Assembly (NCBI GenBank): GCA_002427995.1
Contig: DIZV01000024.1
Span: 19,753 to 25,446, forward strand
Length of the DNA: 5,694 nt
Source: Chloroflexi bacterium UBA6019
GTDB lineage: Bacteria; Chloroflexota; Dormibacteria; Dormibacterales; Dormibacteraceae
Direction of reading: 5' to 3'
Shown here piece after piece: positions 1 through 5,441 of the stretch (position 1 is the first letter of the stretch; each line of letters opens with the position of its first letter). Under the pieces are notes generated by a model. That model searched no databases. It was not told the DNA's origin and saw nothing but the letters and a program-made list of their open reading frames with translations. A program made the translations under genes and the position numbers.

Positions 1-37
1 CCGGGCCAGCCCCTGACCCCGAAGATGTCGAGCCGGG

Positions 38-688
38 CTAGGATTCGGCGGCTTCCTCGGTGCCGGTCTCGGCCTCGCCCTCGGCCGGCGCCTCGGCCTC
101 GCCGGCAGCCGCCTCGGCAACGGGCTCCTCGGCGACCCGGTGGGCCTGGACCTTGACGATCATGTCCTCACCGCCGGTCAGGACGGTGACCCCCTCGGCG
201 AAGTGGAGGTCGTGGACGCGGACCGCGTCATCGACGTTCTCCAAACCCGAGACATCGACGTCGACCGACTCCGGGATGTCGCTCGGCAGGCACTCAACCC
301 GAAGGGTGTGGGTGCTGATCAGGAGGTCGCCGTCACCGCGCTTCACGGCCGGCGACTCGCCGACGATGGTGACCGGGACGTCGATCTGGAGCTTCTCCTT
401 GAGGTCGATCCGGAACAGGTCGACATGGACCGCTCCGTCGAAGCGGGGGTGCTTCTGGATCTCCTTGATCAGCACCTTCTGAGCGCGCCCGCCGTCGAGC
501 ACGAAGTCGACGAGGTGGGTGTGGCCCGCCCGGGCGTAGACCCGGCGGAACTCGCCCGCGTCGAGCGAAACCGGCTCGGCCTGGGATCGGTGCCCGTAGA
601 CGACCCCGGGCACGGAGCCCTCGGCACGGAGCCGGCCGACGTGCCGCCCGATCACGGTTCGCTTGGTCGCCTGGAGTTTCAGATCCAT
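38..688 (-). CDS. rplY: 50S ribosomal protein L25 / general stress protein CTC, two-domain form
   Basis: This protein binds 5S rRNA in the central protuberance of the large ribosomal subunit. From the ATG at 688 it has 216 residues. An N-terminal L25 beta-barrel domain spans about residues 2-95 and carries the family motif VPGVVYG (26-32) and the HVDLFRID segment that closes the domain. A CTC/TL5-type C-terminal domain follows (about 96-182). The last 30 or so residues form a low-complexity Glu/Ala tail with 11 Glu and no basic residue. This is the long CTC/TL5 form, about twice the length of the 94-residue E. coli L25. A TTG two codons upstream (694) is an alternative start. I prefer the ATG because it gives the usual short lead into the LKLQATKR strand. 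No clear Shine-Dalgarno sequence precedes either. The stop is TAG at 40-38. In many bacteria peptidyl-tRNA hydrolase follows this gene; only 37 bases remain here, so that cannot be tested. Confidence 0.95.
   Translation of the reverse strand: MDLKLQATKRTVIGRHVGRLRAEGSVPGVVYGHRSQAEPVSLDAGEFRRVYARAGHTHLVDFVLDGGRAQKVLIKEIQKHPRFDGAVHVDLFRIDLKEKLQIDVPVTIVGESPAVKRGDGDLLISTHTLRVECLPSDIPESVDVDVSGLENVDDAVRVHDLHFAEGVTVLTGGEDMIVKVQAHRVAEEPVAEAAAGEAEAPAEGEAETGTEEAAES
68..103. repeat. 12-bp in-frame direct repeat in the L25 acidic tail
   Basis: The 12-mer ctcggcctcgcc occurs at 68-79 and again at 92-103, an offset of 24 bp (eight codons). On the coding (minus) strand each copy reads Gly-Glu-Ala-Glu, giving GEAE-APAE-GEAE in the acidic tail of L25. 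It looks like slippage-type expansion of a low-complexity coding tail, not a regulatory element. Confidence 0.6.
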
Positions 689-726
689 TGTCAAGAGCCG
701 GCCCGAGAAGCTCGAACCGGCCGCTA

Positions 727-755
727 AGCATATCGAAGTGGCGGCTCGGTCCGAA
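727..755 (-). promoter_or_regulatory. Candidate promoter of the L25 gene
   Basis: Read on the minus strand, TTCGGA (755-750) and TATGCT (732-727) are separated by exactly 17 bp. They match the sigma-70-type -35 and -10 consensus at 3/6 and 4/6 positions. Transcription starting about 7 bp downstream would give a leader of roughly 30 nt before the ATG at 688. The spacing is good but the -35 match is poor, and a 4/6 plus 3/6 match is not rare by chance. Confidence 0.3.
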
Positions 756-763
756 GCGGGCGA

Positions 764-783
764 CAGAACGCTTTACCGTTCTG
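764..783. repeat. Perfect 7-bp inverted repeat in the divergent intergenic region
   Basis: CAGAACG (764-770) and CGTTCTG (777-783) are perfect reverse complements separated by six bases (ctttac). The element lies between the divergent L25 and L,D-transpeptidase genes. It ends 25 bp before the transpeptidase ATG (809) and 16 bp before its alternative GTG start (800). It could be an operator for a dimeric regulator or a small hairpin in the transpeptidase leader. No T-run follows on either strand, so it is not a classical intrinsic terminator. The GAAC and GTTC cores are 8 bp apart, not the 4 bp of a LexA box. Confidence 0.55.
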
Positions 784-808
784 CGCGTTGTAGTCGATAG
801 TGATCACG

Positions 809-2116
809 ATGGGCGGCCCCCCGCGAGTCCTGGCGATGGTGGCTGCCACGCTCGTCGCCCTGTCGGCCGCCTTCTTCGCCCAGGCCAGCGCCGAGGCCAG
901 CTCCTCCCTCAGCCAGGCCCAGTCGGCCCGCCAGCGCCTTGACCTCGACCTCCTCGCCGCTGCCGCGGCCGGCTACAGCGAGCAGGACGTCGGGCCCATC
1001 CTCGACCGCCAGCAGGAGCTGCTCTCGGCGGCCGCCCCGGTCGGTCCCGGCGACCGGGCCGCCTTCTATCGCGAGCAGGCCCAGCAGCTGAGCGGCCTCC
1101 ATGTCGAGCTCTCGGCGCTCGAGGTGCATCAGCTCGACCTCCTCCGAAGGGCAACTCAAACTCGCCTCGGCGACTTCCTGAACGAGCTCGCCCAGGACGA
1201 GAAGGTGGGCGTCGACCCGGTCGACCTTGCCCTCCTGCGCTCGAAAGCGGGCGCTGTCCAGGCGACGATCGACTATGCCCGCAGCCCCGCCGACTTCCGC
1301 CACGCCTTCGCCGGACTGGGCGCGCCGATCGACCAGGCCCAGCAGCTGCGGGCGGCACTGGCAGCGGACATGGCGGCGGCCCAATCGGAGGCGGACCGGA
1401 TCCTCGCCGCATCGGGCGGCAGCCTCGACGCCATCCGGCAGGTCGGCTTCCAGGCGCTCGGCGCCGGCCGCAACTATGCGACCGCCAAGGCCTACCTCCG
1501 GGTCAGCCCCGGGCGCCACTACGACCTCCTCGAGAGCAACGGCAGCAGGCTCGGCGGCAGCGATCCGGGCGACCTCTCTCTCGCCGCCGCGCTGGCCGAG
1601 CGCTATCGCGACCAGCTCCACAGCGAGCTGCTCGCAGCCTTCCCGCGCAAGGCGATCTTCGTGTCGATCCTGGCCGAGGAGCTCTGGGCCTACCAGGACG
1701 GCTCCCTCTTCGTCGACACCCTGGTCACCACCGGGCTGCCCCAGCTGCCGACCGACAGGGGCCTCATGCGGATCGCCCGCAAGGAATCCCCGGTGCACTT
1801 CATATCGCCCTTCCCGAAGGGCTCGCCCTACGACTACGGGACCATCGATGCGAAGTACGCCCTCTGGTTCCAGCCCTCGGGCGAGGCGATCCACGACTCC
1901 TGGTGGCGAAGCTGGTACGGACCGGGATCCAATCTCCGGGGGCGGGGCTCGCACGGGTGCATCGGCGTCCCCTACGGCCCGATCGACGCCCTCTATCCGT
2001 GGGGCGACATCGGCACGCCGGTGCTGGTGATCCCGGGAGACGGCTCCTCCGTCGCCGACCAGCTGGCCCAGAAGACTTACGACGATCCCTACTGGGGTTC
2101 GGGTCCGATCTCGTGA
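809..2116 (+). CDS. Secreted L,D-transpeptidase (YkuD domain) with a long helical N-terminal region
   Basis: YkuD enzymes form 3-3 peptidoglycan cross-links, or attach proteins or other acceptors to meso-diaminopimelate, through an active-site cysteine outside the membrane. The protein has 435 residues from the ATG at 809; a GTG at 800 is an alternative, and neither has a clear Shine-Dalgarno sequence. Residues 1-28 look like a signal peptide: a short n-region with one Arg, a hydrophobic core, and an Ala-Ser-Ala cleavage site near 26-28. Residues 30-280 are Ala/Gln/Leu/Glu-rich and predicted helical, with no LysM or PG-binding domain that I recognise. The YkuD domain spans about 281-408, with His362, then SHGC at 381-384 (catalytic Cys384). 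The usual [S/T]HGC-h-N motif has Gly386 instead of Asn (Arg in some enzymes). The final 27 residues are an unassigned tail. A small membrane-protein gene follows 52 bp later. I am confident of the fold; the acceptor substrate is unknown. Confidence 0.92.
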   Translation: MGGPPRVLAMVAATLVALSAAFFAQASAEASSSLSQAQSARQRLDLDLLAAAAAGYSEQDVGPILDRQQELLSAAAPVGPGDRAAFYREQAQQLSGLHVELSALEVHQLDLLRRATQTRLGDFLNELAQDEKVGVDPVDLALLRSKAGAVQATIDYARSPADFRHAFAGLGAPIDQAQQLRAALAADMAAAQSEADRILAASGGSLDAIRQVGFQALGAGRNYATAKAYLRVSPGRHYDLLESNGSRLGGSDPGDLSLAAALAERYRDQLHSELLAAFPRKAIFVSILAEELWAYQDGSLFVDTLVTTGLPQLPTDRGLMRIARKESPVHFISPFPKGSPYDYGTIDAKYALWFQPSGEAIHDSWWRSWYGPGSNLRGRGSHGCIGVPYGPIDALYPWGDIGTPVLVIPGDGSSVADQLAQKTYDDPYWGSGPIS

Positions 2117-2168
2117 TTTGCTCGACAGGCCGTGTCCGAGGACGGGCAGGATCTATCATGTCGCCGCG

Positions 2169-2384
2169 ATGAGCACGGATCCCCTGCCGCCGCCGCTTCC
2201 GTCAAGCCACGACCGCTGGCCACGACGGTCGAGCGGGTTCTGGGTGGGTGGGTTGCTGATCCTGCTCGGGCTCTACTTCCTGCTCCGCAACCTCGGCCTG
2301 CTCGAGTGGCTCAACTCGGCAATCGTGTGGCCGCTCGTGCTGATCGGGGTCGGCCTCTACCTGGTGGTCCGCCGGCTGCGCTGA
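2169..2384 (+). CDS. Small two-helix membrane protein, LiaI-LiaF-like transmembrane region
   Basis: The product has 71 residues. A Pro-rich, polar N-terminus carrying Arg19-Arg20 is followed by a first hydrophobic helix at about 23-39 (WVGGLLILLGLYFLL). A short NLGLLEW linker leads to a second helix at about 49-67 (WPLVLIGVGLYLVV) and a basic RRLR end, which suggests both termini are cytoplasmic. The pattern of a hydrophobic helix, NLGLL, then WPLVLIG matches the LiaI-LiaF-like transmembrane domain (formerly DUF5668). That domain occurs in envelope-stress proteins and in many small proteins of unknown role. I chose the ATG at 2169; an in-frame TTG at 2118 would add 17 polar residues. The best Shine-Dalgarno candidate (AGGA near 2147) is too far away to decide. 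Co-transcription with the upstream transpeptidase is plausible from the 52-bp gap. Its specific function is not known. Confidence 0.72.
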   Translation: MSTDPLPPPLPSSHDRWPRRSSGFWVGGLLILLGLYFLLRNLGLLEWLNSAIVWPLVLIGVGLYLVVRRLR

Positions 2385-2388
2385 GCGG

Positions 2389-2796
2389 CTAGGCCGGTGC
2401 GGCGGCCTCCTCGGGGAAGCGCTCGCGCAGGAAGTCGACGATCTGCTGGAGACCCGAGCCGGGCGGAAAGATCTCGGCAACGCCGAGGCGTTTCAGCTCG
2501 ACGATGTCCTCCTCCGGGATGATCCCGCCCCCGAAGACCATGATGTCCTCGGCTCCCTTGCGCTTCAGCTCGTCCACCACCGCCGGGATCAGCGTCATGT
2601 GAGCGCCACTGTGAAGCGAGAGGCCGATGACCTGGGCGTCCTCCTGGATGGCGGCGTCGACGACCATCTCGGGCGTCTGCCGCAGCCCGGTGTAGATGAC
2701 CTCGAACCCCGCGTCACGAAGCGCCCGGGCGACGACCTTGACGCCGCGGTCGTGGCCATCCAGGCCGACCTTGGCCATCACTATCCGCAGTGGCAT
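2389..2796 (-). CDS. icmB: B12-binding small subunit of a split acyl-CoA mutase, probably isobutyryl-CoA mutase IcmB
   Basis: This 135-residue protein is a complete cobalamin-binding Rossmann-like domain. It holds adenosylcobalamin against the catalytic barrel of the large subunit encoded just upstream. Visible motifs are DGHDRG at 13-18, the D-x-H-x-x-G signature with His15 as lower axial cobalt ligand; the loop SLH at Ser60-His62, where family members usually have S-x-L; and GGG at 89-91 contacting the nucleotide tail. The length and motifs VIYTGL, QEDA and FGGGIIPEEDI resemble the stand-alone IcmB subunit (about 136 residues). Stand-alone methylmalonyl-CoA mutase small subunits look alike, so the assignment rests on the large subunit's specificity residues. 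The ATG at 2796 has a clear GAGGT nine bases upstream. The gene begins 15 bp after the large-subunit stop and ends 4 bp from the convergent membrane-protein gene. Confidence 0.9.
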   Translation of the reverse strand: MPLRIVMAKVGLDGHDRGVKVVARALRDAGFEVIYTGLRQTPEMVVDAAIQEDAQVIGLSLHSGAHMTLIPAVVDELKRKGAEDIMVFGGGIIPEEDIVELKRLGVAEIFPPGSGLQQIVDFLRERFPEEAAAPA

Positions 2797-2805
2797 TTCA
2801 GTGGG

Positions 2806-2810
2806 ACCTC
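2806..2810 (-). promoter_or_regulatory. Shine-Dalgarno sequence of the B12-binding subunit gene
   Basis: Read on the minus strand, GAGGT sits nine bases before the ATG at 2796, in the 15-bp gap after the large-subunit stop. It is the clearest ribosome binding site in the window and fixes this start. It suggests the small subunit is initiated independently, not only by coupling. Confidence 0.7.
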
Positions 2811-2811
2811 A

Positions 2812-4458
2812 CTAGATGACCGCCTCTTCGGTGTAGAGCCCCCAGGCTTCGACCAGCTTGCCCATGATCTCCCCTTCGGTGGCGTACGCGCGCACGGCGT
2901 CGAGGATGTACGGCATCAGGTTGTCGGTCGAATTCGCCGCCTTGCCGAGCTGCGTCATCGTCTTCGACCACCGGGCCGAATCTCGCCTGGCGCGCACCTC
3001 GCGTACCCGCTCGACCTGGCCCTGCTCCTTGGAGCGGTCGATCCGGAGGATCTCGAGCTCGTCCTCGTCCTCGACCTCGAACTCATTGACACCGACCATG
3101 ATCCGGCGCTTCGACTCGAGCTCCGACTGGTAGCGGTAGGCGGCGTCCGCGATCTCCTTCTGGAAGAAACCGCGCTCGATCGCCGGGATGACGCCGCCGA
3201 TCGCGTCGATCTTCTTGAAGTAGGCCTCGGCCTGGTCCTCCATCTCCTGCGTCAGCGCTTCCACGAAGTAGCTGCCGCCGAGGGGGTCGATGGTGCTCGC
3301 GGCGCCCGTCTCGTAAGCGATCAGCTGCTGGGTCCGAAGCGCGATCCGGGCCGTCTTGTCAGTTGGCAGCGCGAGCACCTCGTCCATGGCGTTGGTGTGC
3401 AGCGAGTTGGTGCCCCCGAGGACGGCGGAGAGCGCCTCGAGCGCAGTGCGGGCGATGTTCAGCTCCGGCTGCTGCGCCGTGAGGGAGACACCCGCGGTCT
3501 GAGTGTGGAACCGCAGCTTCCAGGAGCGCGGGTCCTGGGCGCCGTAGCGCTCGCGCAGGTGGCGCGCCCAGATCCGGCGCGCGGCACGGAACTTGGCGAT
3601 CTCCTCGAAGAAGTCGATGTGGGCGTCGAAGAAAAAGCTCAGCCGGGGGGCGAAATCATCGATCTTCATCCCCCGCTCGAGACAGGCATCGACGTAGGCG
3701 AAGCCGTCGGCGAGGGTGAAGGCGAGCTCCTGGGCAGCGGTCGATCCCGCCTCCCGGATGTGGTAGCCGGAGATCGAGACCGTGTTCCACTTCGGTACCT
3801 CGGCCGCGCAGTACTGGATCGAGTCGACAACCAGCCGCATCGACGGCTCGGGCGGAAAGATGTACTCCTTCTGGGCGATGTACTCCTTCAGGATGTCGTT
3901 CTGGAGGGTGCCGCCGACCTGGTTGAAAGCCACGCCCTGCTTCTCGGCCACCGCCAGGTACATGGCGAGCAGGATTGCGGCCGGCGAGTTGATCGTCATC
4001 GAGGTCGTGATCTCCCCGACCGGGATGCCCTCGAAGAGCGTCTCCATGTCGGCCAGCGAGTCGACCGCGACGCCGCAGTGGCCGACCTCGCCGCGCGAGG
4101 TCGGCGCGTCCGAGTCCTGGCCCATCAGGGTCGGCATGTCGAAGGCGACCGAGAGCCCGGTCTGCCCGTTCTTCAGCAGGTAGTGGTAGCGACGATTGGT
4201 CTCGACCGCGGTCGAGAAGCCGCTGAACTGACGCATCGTCCAGAGCCGGCCGCGATAGCCGGTCGGGTGGACGCCGCGGGTATAGGGGAACTCGCCCGGG
4301 AGCTCCTCCTCGCCGTCGTCGAGGTCTTCGGAGGTGTAGAGCGGCTTGACCGGGATGCCCGAGATGGTGGACGTCTCGATGCCGTCGTCACGCTTGGCGC
4401 TGGTCGCGAAGGCTTCCTGCCATTCCGCCTTCGACCCGGCTTTGTACCTGACCTTCAT
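2812..4458 (-). CDS. icmA: Large (catalytic) subunit of coenzyme-B12-dependent acyl-CoA mutase, probably isobutyryl-CoA mutase IcmA
   Basis: The enzyme performs an adenosylcobalamin-dependent radical carbon-skeleton rearrangement. I infer isobutyryl-CoA <-> n-butyryl-CoA. At 548 residues it is a full TIM-barrel mutase domain without a fused B12 domain. It aligns to Propionibacterium methylmalonyl-CoA mutase with an 11-residue offset over the active site (alignment made by eye from memory). Conserved residues are Thr184/Gln186 (TLQND), catalytic His233 (SGYHIREAG) and the RFHTQTAG segment (316-323). The residues that contact the methylmalonyl carboxylate in the classical enzyme, Tyr89 and Arg207, are Phe78 (RQFSGF) and Gln196 (KEYIAQKE) here. 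Phe/Gln is the published IcmA pattern. Ala105 (SVAFD) argues against 2-hydroxyisobutyryl-CoA mutase, which has Asp there. The ATG at 4458 overlaps the chaperone stop as ATGA, and a purine-rich AGAGAAG lies five bases upstream. The family assignment is certain; the substrate is a strong inference. Confidence 0.93.
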   Translation of the reverse strand: MKVRYKAGSKAEWQEAFATSAKRDDGIETSTISGIPVKPLYTSEDLDDGEEELPGEFPYTRGVHPTGYRGRLWTMRQFSGFSTAVETNRRYHYLLKNGQTGLSVAFDMPTLMGQDSDAPTSRGEVGHCGVAVDSLADMETLFEGIPVGEITTSMTINSPAAILLAMYLAVAEKQGVAFNQVGGTLQNDILKEYIAQKEYIFPPEPSMRLVVDSIQYCAAEVPKWNTVSISGYHIREAGSTAAQELAFTLADGFAYVDACLERGMKIDDFAPRLSFFFDAHIDFFEEIAKFRAARRIWARHLRERYGAQDPRSWKLRFHTQTAGVSLTAQQPELNIARTALEALSAVLGGTNSLHTNAMDEVLALPTDKTARIALRTQQLIAYETGAASTIDPLGGSYFVEALTQEMEDQAEAYFKKIDAIGGVIPAIERGFFQKEIADAAYRYQSELESKRRIMVGVNEFEVEDEDELEILRIDRSKEQGQVERVREVRARRDSARWSKTMTQLGKAANSTDNLMPYILDAVRAYATEGEIMGKLVEAWGLYTEEAVI

Positions 4459-5441
4459 TTCGGCTTCTCTTTTGAGCTCACGCCCGGCACCAGCCGGGCG
4501 CCCTGTTCCTTGAGGATAGCCTCGGCGACGCCATACGGCGCCTGCTCATTCTCGAGCCGGCGGCGCAGCTTCGGGTCTTCCTGGACGAGCTTGCGAGCGG
4601 CGACCCGCGACCACTCGGCCACCAGGTCGGCCGCCTCTTCCTCCAGGCGGCGCCGCCGGCGCTCCTTTCCCTCCCCACTCGCGGCGAGGTGGGCCTGGTG
4701 CCGCTCGACGGCCTGCTTGAGCTCCGCGACGCCTTCGCCGCGGGCCGCGACGGTCGCCACGATCGGCGGTTTCCAGGCCAGCTTGGGCCCCATGTTCTGC
4801 ATCGAGCGGATTTCCTGCATCGTGCGCTCGTAGCCGGGCAGGTCGGCCTTGTTGACGACAAAGATGTCGGCGATCTCCATGATCCCGGCCTTGATCATCT
4901 GCACGCCGTCGCCAAGACCGGGGGCCATGACCACCACCGTCGTGTCGGCGATCCCCGCAACCTCGAGCTCTGACTGGCCGACGCCGACCGTCTCCAGGAT
5001 GATCAGGTCGAAGCCGTAGGCGGCCAGCAGCCGGACCGCCTCGCGGCTGGCGACGGAGAGGCCGCCGAGGTGCCCCCGGGCGCCCATGCTCCGGATGTAG
5101 ACGCCGGGGTCCAGCGCATGGCGCTGCATCCGGATCCGGTCGCCGAAGACGGCGCCGCCAGTGAAGGGTGAATTGGGGTCGACGGCGAGCACGGCGACCG
5201 AAAGGCCGGCCTTCCGGCTGAGGGCGACGATCGCGTCCCCCAGCGTCGACTTTCCGGTACCGGGGGACCCGGTCAGCCCGATCACGAGGGGTGACTTCGC
5301 GGGTGGGCCGAGGGCCTCGAAGAGCTGGCGAGTCAGCGGGTCACGGCGCTCGACGAGGGTGATGGCTCGGGCGAGGCCACGGACCTTTCCCGCCCGGAAG
5401 TCCGCCAGGACGCGGGCGAGGTGGCCGTCAGCCGTGGGCAA
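4455..5441 (-). CDS. meaB: MeaB/ArgK-family G-protein chaperone of the acyl-CoA mutase
   Basis: This SIMIBI-class P-loop GTPase gates cofactor loading and protects or repairs the B12-dependent mutase. It is 328 residues, the usual length for the family. Walker A is GSPGTGKS (58-65). The metal/switch region is VDPNSPFTGGAVFGDRIRM (87-105). The G3 region is ETVGVGQSE (150-158) and the guanine-specificity motif NKAD is at 197-200. A basic, charged helix (about 259-300) and a C-terminal arm correspond to the family's dimerisation region. The start is TTG at 5441, chosen because the N-terminal helix leading to GLARAITLVE needs it and no in-frame ATG or GTG lies nearby upstream. No Shine-Dalgarno sequence is visible. 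It overlaps the preceding LCP gene by 14 bp, suggesting translational coupling. Its stop overlaps the mutase start as ATGA. Older annotations call this family a lysine/arginine/ornithine transport ATPase (ArgK), which the context contradicts. Confidence 0.94.
   Translation of the reverse strand: MPTADGHLARVLADFRAGKVRGLARAITLVERRDPLTRQLFEALGPPAKSPLVIGLTGSPGTGKSTLGDAIVALSRKAGLSVAVLAVDPNSPFTGGAVFGDRIRMQRHALDPGVYIRSMGARGHLGGLSVASREAVRLLAAYGFDLIILETVGVGQSELEVAGIADTTVVVMAPGLGDGVQMIKAGIMEIADIFVVNKADLPGYERTMQEIRSMQNMGPKLAWKPPIVATVAARGEGVAELKQAVERHQAHLAASGEGKERRRRRLEEEAADLVAEWSRVAARKLVQEDPKLRRRLENEQAPYGVAEAILKEQGARLVPGVSSKEKPK
4464..4470 (-). promoter_or_regulatory. Purine-rich ribosome binding site of the mutase large-subunit gene
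   Basis: On the minus strand AGAGAAG ends five bases before the ATG at 4458, inside the last codons of the chaperone gene. It is a weak Shine-Dalgarno match, so termination-reinitiation at the ATGA overlap probably contributes. Confidence 0.4.

Noticed and set aside
1..37. Start of a peptidyl-tRNA hydrolase gene downstream of L25.
   Set aside because: The 37 bases hold no ATG, GTG or TTG on the minus strand and no recognisable Pth motif, so it cannot be supported. I see nothing callable here.
689..694. A perfect TTGACA on the minus strand just before the L25 ATG, resembling a -35 box.
   Set aside because: It overlaps the translation start, so a promoter there would transcribe from inside the gene. 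It is most likely chance; the weaker 727-755 pair is better placed.
140..727. A 195-codon plus-strand open frame opposite L25.
   Set aside because: It is a shadow of the conserved L25/CTC gene. The product is Asp/Arg/Val-rich and matches nothing known to me.
764..783. LexA/SOS box reading of the inverted repeat.
   Set aside because: The GAAC and GTTC cores are 8 bp apart, whereas Gram-positive SOS boxes need 4 bp.
773..1954. A 393-codon open frame on the minus strand opposite the L,D-transpeptidase.
   Set aside because: It is an antisense shadow. The plus-strand frame has a signal peptide and a complete YkuD active site, while the minus-strand translation has no recognisable domain.
2127..2150. 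Possible stem-loop (gtcc-ga-ggac) after the transpeptidase stop as a terminator.
   Set aside because: The loop would be only two bases, the stem is four pairs and no T-run follows.
2812..4458. 2-hydroxyisobutyryl-CoA mutase (HcmA) as the identity of the large subunit.
   Set aside because: HcmA has Ile at the Phe78 position and Asp at the Ala105 position; neither is present.
2599..4833. A 744-codon open frame on the plus strand, opposite the mutase and part of the chaperone gene.
   Set aside because: It is antisense to two clearly identified conserved proteins. Its translation is Arg/Asp/Leu-rich low complexity without family motifs. Long antisense frames are expected in GC-rich coding DNA.
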